From Pseudomonas botevensis (GTDB lineage Bacteria; Pseudomonadota; Gammaproteobacteria; Pseudomonadales; Pseudomonadaceae), in contig NZ_JAHTKI010000011.1 of the NCBI RefSeq assembly GCF_019145475.1, forward strand, positions 124,001-188,000: a stretch of DNA of 64,000 nt. The letters run 5' to 3'. Every line of letters begins with the position of its first letter. The first letter of the stretch is position 1. Shown one piece after another: positions 26,321 through 34,834 of this stretch. The position numbers and the translations under genes are program-made. A model generated the notes under the pieces. It was given only the letters and a program-made list of their open reading frames with translations. It searched no databases and was not told where the DNA came from.

Positions 26321-27541
26321 TCACTCAGCTCCCTGTGCAGCGGAAAACAGCGGCAGGATCACCTGCGCGCACGTGCCGCGCCCGACCCGCGAGCGCAACT
26401 GCAATTCTCCCTGATGCGCCCGCGCCACAGCCTTGACCACGGTCAGGCCCAGGCCGGTGCCGGTGACCTTGGTGGTAAAAAACGGTTCGCCCAGACGCGC
26501 CAGCACCACCGGTTCGATGCCGCTGCCGCTGTCACTGACAGACAGGCGCAAGGTGTTGTCACGGGTGTAGAAATGCACTTTCAAACGAATATCACCGCCA
26601 CTGGCCTGGATCGCGTTTTCAATCAGGTTGAGCACGGCGCCGACCAGAGTGTCGCGATTGCACAGCAACTCACCGGTATGGCTGTCGCACTGCCAACGGA
26701 TCGGCAGGTCCTGCACATGGGTCAGCGCAGCGGCCTGCAAGGACTGCATCAAGGCATTGGGCGTGATGCGATCGGTCAGCGGCAACTCGCCGCGCGCGAA
26801 TACCAGCATGTCGCGCACCTGATGCTCCAGCTCGTGCAGGCGCTCCTTGAGGCGCCCGGCGAAACGCTGCTGGGTGGCGACCGGCAATTCCTGCTCAGTC
26901 AAATGACTGGCGTAGAGCAAGGCGGCGGACAACGGGGTACGAATCTGATGGGCCAGCGAAGCGACCATACGCCCCAGGGATGACAGACGCTCGTGGCGCG
27001 CCAGTTGATCCTGCAGGTGGCGGGTTTCAGTCAGGTCGTTGAGCAAGACCAATTGCCCGGGTTCGGCATCCAGCGAACGGGTGGCAATCGACAGGCGCCG
27101 ACCGTTCTTCAGGGAGATTTCATGACCGTCGTCTTCGCGTGGCGCGAAGCAGCGGGCAATCACCTGACGCCACAACTCGCCTTCCAGCGGCAGGCCCAGC
27201 AGCTCGATGGCCGCCGGATTGGCTTCACGCACAATGCCGTGCCCATCAATGACAATGACGCCACCGGGCAACAGATCGAGAAGATTTTGCAGACGGTTGG
27301 CCAGCCGCTCTTTTTCCGCCAGCTCCTGCATGCGCTGGGCGCTGACCACCGCCAGCTCGCCCTTGAGCTCGGTGACCCGCGCTTCGAGCATGCTGTAGGA
27401 ATCGGTCAACTGGCTGGACATCTGATTGAACAGGGCGAACGCCTGCTCAAGCCCCTGACGGCTCGCCTGCTCAACGGACGGCAGTTGCCCCGAAGAATCG
27501 GCAACAGAAGACATCTGGGAGGCTTGGGGCATTGTGCTCAC
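26321..27541 (-). CDS. fleS: FleS, sensor histidine kinase
   Basis: Kinase for FleR, 406 residues. No membrane segment is present, so it is cytoplasmic. A helical N-terminal region is followed by a PAS domain (about residues 80-175), an H box with His198 in SLAHQIRTPLS and a HATPase domain (NLIENAIQASGG, GTGLGLTVVK). A sigma54 promoter lies 46 bases before its ATG, directly against the fleQ terminator. fleR follows with overlapping stop/start. Confidence 0.96.
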   Translation of the reverse strand: MSTMPQASQMSSVADSSGQLPSVEQASRQGLEQAFALFNQMSSQLTDSYSMLEARVTELKGELAVVSAQRMQELAEKERLANRLQNLLDLLPGGVIVIDGHGIVREANPAAIELLGLPLEGELWRQVIARCFAPREDDGHEISLKNGRRLSIATRSLDAEPGQLVLLNDLTETRHLQDQLARHERLSSLGRMVASLAHQIRTPLSAALLYASHLTEQELPVATQQRFAGRLKERLHELEHQVRDMLVFARGELPLTDRITPNALMQSLQAAALTHVQDLPIRWQCDSHTGELLCNRDTLVGAVLNLIENAIQASGGDIRLKVHFYTRDNTLRLSVSDSGSGIEPVVLARLGEPFFTTKVTGTGLGLTVVKAVARAHQGELQLRSRVGRGTCAQVILPLFSAAQGAE

Positions 27542-27585
27542 TCGCTTGGCTGACCGTCAGTGAAACGGAACGTTGCGAGGGACGT

Positions 27586-27600
27586 AGCAATACCCGTGCC
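27586..27600 (-). promoter_or_regulatory. Sigma54 promoter for fleSR
   Basis: On the minus strand: GGCACGGGTATTGCT, with a full GGCACG-N4-TTGCT match and ten bases between GG and GC. It starts immediately after the T tract of the fleQ terminator and 46 bases before fleS. Confidence 0.88.
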
Positions 27601-27630
27601 TAAAAAAAACCGCTTATAAATGAAGCGGTT
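27601..27630 (-). terminator. Intrinsic terminator of fleQ
   Basis: On the minus strand AACCGCTT pairs with AAGCGGTT around a seven-base loop and runs into eight to nine T. It lies 12 bases past the fleQ stop and abuts the fleSR promoter. Confidence 0.92.
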
Positions 27631-27642
27631 GAAAAACAGGCG

Positions 27643-29118
27643 TCAATCATCCGCCTGTTCATCACCTTCGCGCCGGCTCATGCCGTACTTGCGCATCTTC
27701 TCCACCAGCGTGGTGCGACGGATACGCAGGCGTTCAGCGGCGCGCGCCACAATACCGTTGGCGTCGTCCAGCGCCTGCTGAATCAGGCCCTGCTCCAGAC
27801 CACCGAGGTAGTCCTTCAGGTCGAGGCCTTCCGGCGGCAGCATGGCGTTGACCGTGAAGTCCGGAGTATGACCGTTGATCGCCACACGCTCTTCGAGATC
27901 GCTGCGCAGGCTGTCGACCATTTGCTCGTCTTCGTCGTCGACGTAGCGGAATTTCTTCGGCAACTCGACCACGCCGATCACCCCGTACGGGTGCATGATC
28001 GCCATGCGCTCCACCAGGTTGGCCAGTTCGCGGACGTTGCCCGGCCAGCCGTGACGGCACAGGGACATGATCGCGGCGGAGTTGAAACGGATCGAACCGC
28101 GCTTCTCGTGCTCCATGCGCGAGATCAGCTCGTTCATCAGCAGCGGAATGTCCTCGACCCGCTCACGCAGCGGCGCCATCTCGATCGGGAACACGTTCAG
28201 GCGATAGTAGAGATCTTCGCGGAAGGTGCCGATCTCGATCATGCTTTCGAGATTCTTGTGGGTCGCAGCGATGATGCGCACATCGACGCTCTGGGTCTTG
28301 TTGCTGCCCACGCGTTCGAAGGTGCGCTCTTGCAACACGCGCAGCAGCTTGACCTGCATCGGCAGCGGCATGTCGCCGATTTCGTCAAGGAACAGCGTAC
28401 CGCCGTTGGCCAGCTCGAAACGCCCGGCACGGCTGGTGATCGCACCGGTGAAGGCACCCTTCTCGTGACCGAACAATTCGCTTTCCAGCAACTCGGCCGG
28501 AATCGCGCCACAGTTGACCGGCACGAACGGCGCATCGCGGCGCTTGGAATGGTAATGCAGGTTGCGCGCGACCACTTCCTTGCCGGTCCCGGACTCGCCA
28601 AGGATCAGCACGCTGGCGTCGGTGTCGGCCACTTGCTGCATCATCTGACGCACGTGCTGGATCGCCCGGCTGGTGCCGACGAGGCTGCGGAACAGATTGG
28701 GTTCGCGATGACGGCCGCGCTCGCGGGCCTGGTCGTACATCTCGCGGTAGACCTGGGCACGGTGCAGGGAGTCGAGCAGCTTGCTGTAGCTCGGCGGCAT
28801 TTCGAGGGTCGAAAGCACTCGGCGGCGCTGGTCTTCAGGCAAGTCGACGGAAGAATTATCACCCATCAGCAAAACCGGAAGGAACTCATCCCAGGTTGAG
28901 AGTGTCTTTAACAAGCCCAGAAGCGCACCCGGAGCATTGACCGTCCCGATCAGCACACAAATGACTTCACGACTTGACGACAAAGAGCCGACAGCCTGCT
29001 GCCAGTCATGGCTACCGCAGGGTAAATTTTCTTCACCGAGAAAATTTAAAATCACCGCCAGATCGCGGCGGCGGACGCTATCGTCATCGATCAGCAGAAT
29101 TTTGGTTTCACGCCACAT
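27643..29118 (-). CDS. fleQ: FleQ, master flagellar regulator
   Basis: Sigma54 enhancer-binding protein at the top of the flagellar cascade; in Pseudomonas it also binds c-di-GMP and FleN. The N-terminal 120 residues are receiver-like, but the position of the phosphoacceptor Asp is occupied by the sequence VLIGTVNAPG, so it is not phosphorylated there, as usual for FleQ. The AAA+ domain has GESGTGKE at residues 174-181 and GAFTGA at 221-226; a Fis-type helix-turn-helix ends the 491-residue protein. It is monocistronic, with its own terminator. The 173-base upstream region holds only weak sigma70-like matches. Confidence 0.98.
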   Translation of the reverse strand: MWRETKILLIDDDSVRRRDLAVILNFLGEENLPCGSHDWQQAVGSLSSSREVICVLIGTVNAPGALLGLLKTLSTWDEFLPVLLMGDNSSVDLPEDQRRRVLSTLEMPPSYSKLLDSLHRAQVYREMYDQARERGRHREPNLFRSLVGTSRAIQHVRQMMQQVADTDASVLILGESGTGKEVVARNLHYHSKRRDAPFVPVNCGAIPAELLESELFGHEKGAFTGAITSRAGRFELANGGTLFLDEIGDMPLPMQVKLLRVLQERTFERVGSNKTQSVDVRIIAATHKNLESMIEIGTFREDLYYRLNVFPIEMAPLRERVEDIPLLMNELISRMEHEKRGSIRFNSAAIMSLCRHGWPGNVRELANLVERMAIMHPYGVIGVVELPKKFRYVDDEDEQMVDSLRSDLEERVAINGHTPDFTVNAMLPPEGLDLKDYLGGLEQGLIQQALDDANGIVARAAERLRIRRTTLVEKMRKYGMSRREGDEQADD

Positions 29119-29291
29119 GCAATAGCAACTTCCCTAGTCAACTCAATGCCCGAAATGAGTGGGCAAGCGAGACGCTTGCAGGACACCTTGTGCCTGTAGA
29201 CGCCTTCAATCTGAAAACAGCCACTAGTTAAGTCAAAAAACCGTGCACAGTCAAATTTATGGCGCACATGCCTGGATTAACTGGGGGTTAA

Positions 29292-29588
29292 TTAACCAAA
29301 CAGATGGTAAACCTTTGCCGCATTCTTCGCTTGAGTGATCTGCGACATCTCGTCGACTATCGCCTGGCGCTCGCCCATGGCCACTTCCAGCAACTCCTTG
29401 TAGACGTGCAGCAACTCCTCGAGATTACCGCGCAACGCCTCTTCATCCAGCGACGCTTCACTCAAGACGTCTTCCATGCAGGAACGGCAATCCAGGTCCA
29501 ATTGACCGATGGCCTCCCAGTTGCGTTCGGCCAGCGCGCTGACCAGCGCCATGCGGGTATCTTCGATTCGCTGCAATACGGCACTCAT
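29292..29588 (-). CDS. fliT: FliT-like flagellar export chaperone
   Basis: Helical 98-residue protein in the FliT position right after fliS (10-base gap). Sequence similarity to enteric FliT is not evident by eye; the helical hairpin pattern, size and place support a cytosolic chaperone for the cap protein FliD. The stop codon falls inside the palindrome GGTTAATTAACC (29286-29297). In Pseudomonas annotations this gene may also appear as fleP or as hypothetical. Confidence 0.82.
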   Translation of the reverse strand: MSAVLQRIEDTRMALVSALAERNWEAIGQLDLDCRSCMEDVLSEASLDEEALRGNLEELLHVYKELLEVAMGERQAIVDEMSQITQAKNAAKVYHLFG

Positions 29589-29598
29589 GACAACCTCC

Positions 29599-29997
29599 TT
29601 AAAACTGAGGAGCAGGCACAGGCGCGATGGCGTCCCAGCCCTCTTTCACCGTGCTCAGCAGGCCGGCAACCTCGTCGAGAACGCGCGGGTCGCTGCTGAT
29701 ATTCGCCTCGGCCAGACGCTTCATCATGTAGATATAGAGGCCGTCCAGATCCCCCAGCGTATCGGCGGAATTCTCCAGATCCAGACCTTCGCGCAGGCCA
29801 CTGACAATGCCGATGGCCTTGCTGATCGCCGTGCATTTGCCCGGAATATCCTTGCGCTCGATGGCGCCCTTGGCCTGAGCGATACGGTCCAGGCCACCTT
29901 CCATCAGCATCTGCACCAAGCGGTGGGGACTCGCTTCGGACGTCTGCGCCTGCGCGCCGACTTTCTGGTATTGCCGAAGGGCCAACATCGGATTCAT
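29599..29997 (-). CDS. fliS: FliS, flagellin export chaperone
   Basis: Cytosolic chaperone of 132 residues that binds the flagellin C-terminus and prevents early polymerisation. The FliS pattern (ALRQYQKVGAQAQTSEASPH, LVQMLMEGGLDRIAQAKGAI, then LYIYMMKRLAEAN) is clear. Its own sigma28 promoter lies 39 bases upstream, after the fliD terminator, so fliS and fliT can be made separately from fliD. Confidence 0.96.
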   Translation of the reverse strand: MNPMLALRQYQKVGAQAQTSEASPHRLVQMLMEGGLDRIAQAKGAIERKDIPGKCTAISKAIGIVSGLREGLDLENSADTLGDLDGLYIYMMKRLAEANISSDPRVLDEVAGLLSTVKEGWDAIAPVPAPQF

Positions 29998-30035
29998 GTT
30001 CTACCTCATTTGCCACAATGACTCGTATAGCCAGT

Positions 30036-30062
30036 GTATCGCCTGCGAGCCTGGAAACTTTA
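30036..30062 (-). promoter_or_regulatory. Sigma28 (FliA) promoter for fliST
   Basis: On the minus strand TAAAGTTT, an 11-base spacer, then GGCGATAC. The -35 element is identical to the enteric sigma28 consensus and the -10 matches six of eight positions of GCCGATAA. It lies between the fliD terminator and fliS. Confidence 0.75.
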
Positions 30063-30073
30063 GATGAAAAGAC

Positions 30074-30112
30074 AAAAACCCGGCGCGCGCCTGAAAGCGC
30101 AGCCGGGTTTTT
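30074..30112. terminator. Strong terminator between fliD and fliS
   Basis: AAAAACCCGGC and GCCGGGTTTTT form an 11-base-pair stem with A and T tracts on both sides, so it can work in either direction. It lies 15 bases past the fliD stop. Confidence 0.92.
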
Positions 30113-30126
30113 GTCGTTCCTGCATG

Positions 30127-31584
30127 TTACTTCGCGGATTGCTGGGCGTTCAGCGAAGAGAAGAACGACGTGATGTTGCTCGCCGTTGCCTTCATTTGCC
30201 CGACCAGCAAGTCCATGGCGTTGTACTTCGCCGTCAGGGTCTTGGTCAGGTTGGCCACACGCAGATCCAGCGCCAATTGCTGATTGGTGATGTTCTTCGT
30301 GTTGTTGTTCAGGATCGTCAGACGCTGATCCAGCAAGCCACCGGTAGCGGTACTGCCGGTGGGCGCCTTGAGATACGGATCCACCGCCTTGCTCATCCGC
30401 GCCAGCAGACCGTTGGTGTCATCGGTGCCGGTGAACAGCTGCTGGACCTGACCGGTCATGCCCGGTTGGGCCATGGTCTTGGTGAATGCAGCGGTGTCGA
30501 ACTTCAGGTTACCGGTATCACGGTCGGTCAGAACACCCAACTGCGACAGCACGGCCAGTGGTCCGCCGGCACCGGTAGCGGTCAATTGACCACGGATATC
30601 GGCAATGAGCGAACGCGGCAGCGCATCGCCAGTGAACGCCGCCTGAACGGTCAGTTTGCCATCTTCGTCCGGCGTTGCCTTGGACAAGGTGTCAACGGTG
30701 CTCTTGAGCGTGTTGTAGGCATCGACAAACGCCTGGATCGATGTCTGCAGGCCCTTGGTGTTGGCATCAACGCTGACAATCGCCGGCGTTGGCGGTGTGC
30801 CAGGGCTGGCAGCGACCAGGTTCATGGTCAGACCACTGATTGCACCGGTTACCGTATTGCTCTTGCTGGTCACGGCCAGGCCATCGATGGTCAGCGACGC
30901 ATCCTTGGCCAGCGCACTGACCGCACCGGAGGCGCCAGGCGCCGGGTTGGTGGCCATCACCTGGGTGCCGTCGATTTCCAGACCGGCAATACCGCTGACC
31001 GTCATGTCGGAACCCGCACCCGTCTTGCTCGAGTTGATCACCAGGCGCGAAGCGCCAGTGGCGTCGGTCACGATGTTGGCGGAAATGCCGTTGGCGCCCT
31101 GAGCCGTGTTGATGGCATCACGGGTGCTCTGCAACGTCGCATTGGCCGGAATCGTGACATTGTAATCAGTGCCATTCTGACTGATTTTCAGAGTACCACT
31201 CGGAATGGCACTGGTAGCACCGCCGGCAAAGGATGCGCTGGCAATTTTCGAGCCGGTGGCCAGTTGACTCACAACCACACTGTAGCTGCCCGACACTGCG
31301 GTGTTATCGGAGGTCGCGGTCAGGATCGACGGCGTGCCCGAAGTCGCCGTGAAACCGGCAAACGCAGGGTTGGTCTTGCTGCTCAGGTTGGTCATCGCCG
31401 TCTGGAATGCGGTCAGCGCACTCTTCAGCGTACCGATACCGGAGATCTTCAGCGTATTGGTTTTTGTCTGGGAATCGATCTGCGTCTGTTTCGGCGACTT
31501 GTCAGCGTTGACCAGCGCAGTAACGATTGCACCGATGTCCAGGCCGGAACCCAGGCCCGTACCCGGTAAAATTGGACTTGCCAT
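30127..31584 (-). CDS. fliD: FliD, filament cap protein
   Basis: Cap (HAP2) of 485 residues that guides flagellin polymerisation at the filament tip and, in P. aeruginosa, binds mucin. The N-terminal D0 helix region (GLGSGLDIGAIVTALVNADK) and the long C-terminal coiled region (LTKTLTAKYNAMDLLVGQMK) are typical, with a Thr/Ala/Gly-rich middle. flaG ends 82 bases upstream. I found no convincing sigma54 site in that gap. Confidence 0.97.
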   Translation of the reverse strand: MASPILPGTGLGSGLDIGAIVTALVNADKSPKQTQIDSQTKTNTLKISGIGTLKSALTAFQTAMTNLSSKTNPAFAGFTATSGTPSILTATSDNTAVSGSYSVVVSQLATGSKIASASFAGGATSAIPSGTLKISQNGTDYNVTIPANATLQSTRDAINTAQGANGISANIVTDATGASRLVINSSKTGAGSDMTVSGIAGLEIDGTQVMATNPAPGASGAVSALAKDASLTIDGLAVTSKSNTVTGAISGLTMNLVAASPGTPPTPAIVSVDANTKGLQTSIQAFVDAYNTLKSTVDTLSKATPDEDGKLTVQAAFTGDALPRSLIADIRGQLTATGAGGPLAVLSQLGVLTDRDTGNLKFDTAAFTKTMAQPGMTGQVQQLFTGTDDTNGLLARMSKAVDPYLKAPTGSTATGGLLDQRLTILNNNTKNITNQQLALDLRVANLTKTLTAKYNAMDLLVGQMKATASNITSFFSSLNAQQSAK

Positions 31585-31666
31585 GTGCCTCTCCCTTCAA
31601 ATTGCTGCCAGTCTTTTGACCCTTCCAGGCGTCATGGGGAATGACAAACACTATTCATGCCAGCTA

Positions 31667-32026
31667 TCAGACCTTGGCGTCGAACAACACATGACTCGCA
31701 TTGGCGAGACTGTCTGCCAGTTTGAGAGCTTCAGCGGAGGGGATCTGTCGTACGACCTCGCCCGTCTCGCTGGCGATCACCTTGACGATGACCTTGCCGG
31801 AATGCTCGTCGATCGAGAACTCCAGGTTGCGCTTGATCGACTGGACGAATTTTTCGATCTCTTGCACCGCCAGCTTCAATTTCGCCTCATCCGTATCCTG
31901 ATGCTTTTCTGCAGCCGAAGCATCGGTGGTACTGGTGACTTTAGGCGTCTCTGACGGCTTTTCAACAACAGGGGTTGCTGGCTTGGGAGCCGGATAAGAC
32001 ACGTTAAGCTTTACGCTCATGTCCAT
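31667..32026 (-). CDS. flaG: FlaG family protein
   Basis: FlaG protein of 119 residues, linked in Pseudomonas to filament length. A Pro/Thr/Ser-rich N-terminal third is followed by the FlaG domain (NLEFSIDEHSGKVIVKVI, then EVVRQIPSAEALKLADSL). Three nearby ATG codons are possible; ATG at 32026 is chosen because an AGGAGGT at 32034-32040 then has a seven-base spacing. The others (32032 and 32020) have spacings of 1 and 13. It follows fliC by 73 bases. Confidence 0.93.
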   Translation of the reverse strand: MDMSVKLNVSYPAPKPATPVVEKPSETPKVTSTTDASAAEKHQDTDEAKLKLAVQEIEKFVQSIKRNLEFSIDEHSGKVIVKVIASETGEVVRQIPSAEALKLADSLANASHVLFDAKV

Positions 32027-32046
32027 GTCCATCACCTCCTAACGTG

Positions 32047-32076
32047 AAAAAGCGAGAGAGCACGACAAGCGCACTC
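32047..32076 (-). terminator. Probable terminator or attenuator after fliC
   Basis: On the minus strand GAGTGCGC and GTGCTCTC form an eight-position stem with one mismatch and one wobble pair, followed by CGCTTTTT. It lies 24 bases past the fliC stop and before flaG, so it may set a high fliC to low flaG ratio. Confidence 0.55.
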
Positions 32077-32099
32077 CCCCGCCAAAACTCATTCCGAAA

Positions 32100-32951
32100 T
32101 TACTGAAGCAGCTTCAGTACAGCGGAAGGCAGTTGGTTGGCTTGAGCCAGAACGGAGGTCGAAGCCTGTTGCAGGGTTTGCTGCTTGGTCAGGTTAGCAG
32201 TCTCTGCGGCGAAGTCGGTATCTTGTACGCGACCTTGTGCAGCAGTGGTGTTTTCAGTGATGTTCTGCAGGTTGGAGATGGTGCTGGTCAGACGGTTTTG
32301 CGAAGCACCCAGAGCGGCGCGGGTGGCGTTGATGTTCGCAATTGCAGCGTCGATCGCGGTGATCGCGTTGTCGATGTTCGAAGCGGCGGCTGCGGAAGTA
32401 GCACCGGTCAGAACAACAGTACCGCTACCTACCGACAGGCTTGCAGCGTCGAACTTGCCGCTCAGTACCAGGTCGATGTGGTTAGCCGAACCGGTGTTTG
32501 CGCCCACTTGCAGGGTCACAGTACCAGCCGAACCGTCCAGCAGGTTTTTGCCGTTCAGGTTGGTAGCAGCCGAGATACGGGTGATTTCGTCAGACATCTG
32601 AGCGAATTCAGCGTTGGTTGCGGTCTGGTCAGCAGTGCCGTTGGTGCCGTTACGTGCTTTAACAGCCAGTTCACGCATACGCTGCAGGATGTCGGTCGAA
32701 GCTTGCAGAGCGCCTTCAGCGGTCTGAGCAACGGAGATACCGTCGTTGGCGTTCTGGATCGCCTGGGTGTTACCACGGATCTGCGAAGACATACGGGTAG
32801 CGATTTGCAGGCCAGCGGCGTCGTCTTTAGCGCTGTTGATTTTCAGGCCGGAAGACAGGCGCTGCATCGAAGTCGACAGAGCGTCAGAAGCGCGGTTCAG
32901 GTTTTTCTGAACGTTCAACGACGTGGTGTTGGTGTTTACTGTTAAAGCCAT
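32100..32951 (-). CDS. fliC: FliC, flagellin
   Basis: Filament subunit of 283 residues. The conserved N-terminal D0/D1 (NTNTTSLNVQKNLNRASDAL, RLSSGLKINSAKDDAAGLQI) and C-terminal D1/D0 (ending LAQANQLPSAVLKLLQ) make up most of it. The variable centre is only about 60-70 residues (roughly 145-210) and rich in Ser, Thr, Ala and Gly, so large D2/D3 domains are absent. That exposed Ser/Thr-rich segment is the likely glycosylation target of the Maf and Fgt enzymes encoded nearby. A sigma28 promoter lies 81 bases upstream. Confidence 0.98.
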   Translation of the reverse strand: MALTVNTNTTSLNVQKNLNRASDALSTSMQRLSSGLKINSAKDDAAGLQIATRMSSQIRGNTQAIQNANDGISVAQTAEGALQASTDILQRMRELAVKARNGTNGTADQTATNAEFAQMSDEITRISAATNLNGKNLLDGSAGTVTLQVGANTGSANHIDLVLSGKFDAASLSVGSGTVVLTGATSAAAASNIDNAITAIDAAIANINATRAALGASQNRLTSTISNLQNITENTTAAQGRVQDTDFAAETANLTKQQTLQQASTSVLAQANQLPSAVLKLLQ

Positions 32952-33031
32952 GACGAATTCCTCGTTGGTTGGGTACTGCGGCTTCCGGCCCTGGCAACCG
33001 CCGGGTATGGCCTAGAGAACCTTCGTAATAG

Positions 33032-33058
33032 TTATCGTCGGGTTTGCAGGTTGCTTGA
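33032..33058 (-). promoter_or_regulatory. Sigma28 (FliA) promoter for fliC
   Basis: On the minus strand TCAAGCAA, an 11-base spacer, then GACGATAA. The -10 element matches seven of eight positions of GCCGATAA and the spacing is exact. It stands 81 bases before the flagellin start. Confidence 0.85.
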
Positions 33059-33193
33059 GGGCTTTTTTGAAAAAATTTGCCATCAACCTGCCACCCCCTA
33101 GAAAACAAAGACTTAGCAGCACTTTCCCTTCAATAAAATGACGTCAAAAAGCGCACACGGCGCAAACCTGCGCGCCAAAGCGCTCGGGCATTT

Positions 33194-33460
33194 TCAGCCC
33201 GGCGCCCGTTCCAGCAAATCGATCAACTCATACTCCATGAAGTCGGCCAGCCCGAGCCAGTCCTGACGCTCCTGACAATCGAGCATCTGCGTGAGCACCT
33301 GCGCCCACGACTGCCGGACTTCGGCAGACGCGGACACCAGCCACTGCTGCGCCCCCTCGAAGACCTCGACCATGGTCAACGCCGCCTCGACATCCCGTCC
33401 CAGCCGAAACAGCCCGGCGCACTGCCGGCATTCGTCGACACACTTGCGCAGCGCACTCAT
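33194..33460 (-). CDS. Small Cys-containing protein of unknown function, coupled to maf
   Basis: I do not recognise this 88-residue protein. It is predicted helical, begins MSALRKCVDECRQCAGLF with three Cys spaced four and three apart, contains a fourth Cys near the C-terminus, and ends in an acidic LLERAPG. ATG at 33460 overlaps the maf stop in ATGA, so its translation is coupled to the Maf glycosyltransferase and a shared role is likely. The Cys spacing does not fit a standard metal site that I can name. Confidence 0.8.
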   Translation of the reverse strand: MSALRKCVDECRQCAGLFRLGRDVEAALTMVEVFEGAQQWLVSASAEVRQSWAQVLTQMLDCQERQDWLGLADFMEYELIDLLERAPG

Positions 33461-34749
33461 CGCACGAACTCCTGATTGAGCGTGGTCCCGGCAATCTGCG
33501 CGCCCGCGCGACTGCTGTTGAGGAACTGCACCTGCGGCTGGGTGGCGATATAGCGCTCCAGCACACACAAATAGCCGCGGAAGTTGAGCTGCGTACTGAC
33601 CCGCTCACCGAACCCGTCACGCACCCAATGCCGCGCCTGATTCACCGACGGCCCCAGATCACCGTCGTTCCAGCCGGCGTGGGTCTTGTTCATCGGAAAC
33701 GCGAAGTCGGCGCCAAACAGAGTGATCCGCCCTGCGCCCATCTTCACCGCCAGATCCACCGCCGGGTGAATCACGCTGCCACCCACATGCAGCAAGGCCC
33801 GTGGATGTTGATCACGCAGGCCGGCGTACACCGGACTGGCCGAGTAGCCGCCATAGCGCTTGCCCTTCCAGGCTTTCAACACCTGCGGATCGCTCATCGG
33901 CAGATACACCAGCGGGATGCCGTCGGAGTCTTCCCAGGGCAAATGGCGAAAGCTGATGCGCTGATCGATGCTTACCACGAAGTCAGGCACGATCCCGTGC
34001 TCGCGTAGCGGCCGATAAGCGGTGTCGACGCAAATGAACAGCGGACGCTGCGCCTGGCCACGCACTGCCGCCAGGCGCTCGAAATGCCCCTCAAGGGTCG
34101 GTCCGGTGCCGATCACATAGATTTCCCGACCCGCGCAGGTGCCAAACAAGGTCGCCACGTCATCGTCAGCCAGCAACACCGGCAAGCACTCCTGCAAGCG
34201 CTGCTGGATGAAGGGCGATTGCGGGTCGAACTCGCGGTTGTTGAAGCTCAGGTGCACTTCGCTGACCAGGCGATCACGGATCTTCGCGTTGAAGTCATCC
34301 GCCAGCAGCATTTCGGCAGGCAGGGCAAAGAACGGCGTGCAGATGTCCGCCAGATCGCCGGCATACAACAGCTCCACCCGAGGGTCTTGCAGCCAATAAC
34401 GCTGGTCGAGCAATTGCAGCACGAGACTGAACAGCGCGCCGTTGAGGATATGCACATACAAGCGCTCGAGTCCGGCGCGCTCCAGCAATACCGTCGGCAA
34501 ATCGCCAAGGCCGGTGCCGTAGACATGCAGTTGCGGCTTGTCCGCCGGCAGGCTCGCCGCCTGGACCCGCGCTTCGTGAACACGATCATGGCGACTGGTG
34601 AGCTGAATCCCGGCAATGCTCAGCGTCGAACCCAGCCCCTGAGTCAGTTCCGCGTCGATCGCCGTGCTGTCTTCACCCAGCAGACGGGCGAGCAGGCGCG
34701 GCCAGCGGCGCTCGATGACCTCGGCGTTGGATTGGAAAAACTCGCTCAT
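33457..34749 (-). CDS. Maf-type flagellin glycosyltransferase
   Basis: Motility-associated factor family (DUF115/MptE-like core), 430 residues. These enzymes transfer pseudaminic or legionaminic acid from the CMP sugar to Ser/Thr of flagellin before export. The core shows the family pattern YVIGTGPTLEGHFERLAAVR, FICVDTAYRPL, PDFVVSIDQ and LFGADFAFPMNKTHA. With a complete CMP-pseudaminic acid pathway upstream and fliC downstream, transfer of pseudaminic acid to FliC is the natural reading. It begins 26 bases after a strong terminator. Confidence 0.93.
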   Translation of the reverse strand: MSEFFQSNAEVIERRWPRLLARLLGEDSTAIDAELTQGLGSTLSIAGIQLTSRHDRVHEARVQAASLPADKPQLHVYGTGLGDLPTVLLERAGLERLYVHILNGALFSLVLQLLDQRYWLQDPRVELLYAGDLADICTPFFALPAEMLLADDFNAKIRDRLVSEVHLSFNNREFDPQSPFIQQRLQECLPVLLADDDVATLFGTCAGREIYVIGTGPTLEGHFERLAAVRGQAQRPLFICVDTAYRPLREHGIVPDFVVSIDQRISFRHLPWEDSDGIPLVYLPMSDPQVLKAWKGKRYGGYSASPVYAGLRDQHPRALLHVGGSVIHPAVDLAVKMGAGRITLFGADFAFPMNKTHAGWNDGDLGPSVNQARHWVRDGFGERVSTQLNFRGYLCVLERYIATQPQVQFLNSSRAGAQIAGTTLNQEFVR

Positions 34750-34774
34750 GACGCCTCGCGCTCCCTTCAGGCAA

Positions 34775-34812
34775 AAAAATAGCGTTCAAGGTTAGCCTTG
34801 AACGCTATTTTT
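34775..34812. terminator. Strong bidirectional terminator between KASIII gene and maf
   Basis: A 17-base-pair perfect stem (AAAAATAGCGTTCAAGG with its complement) around a four-base loop, ending in seven T on the minus strand. It lies 23 bases past the KASIII-like stop and only 26 bases before the maf start, leaving little room for a maf promoter after it. Confidence 0.93.
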
Positions 34813-34834
34813 GTATCGACTGTTTTTTACCGAC

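Noticed and set aside
29286..29297. Palindrome GGTTAATTAACC as a fleQ operator
   Set aside because: It overlaps the fliT stop and lies after fleQ's upstream region start; a 12-bp AT-rich palindrome alone is not enough evidence.
30074..30112. REP element between fliD and fliS
   Set aside because: Its stem sequence differs from the REP unit at 14981-15070 and has A/T tracts of an intrinsic terminator.
31585..31666. TGGCATG with a TG-containing -12 as a sigma54 promoter for fliD
   Set aside because: The invariant GC of the -12 element is GT and the site lies at the end of flaG; not enough to call.
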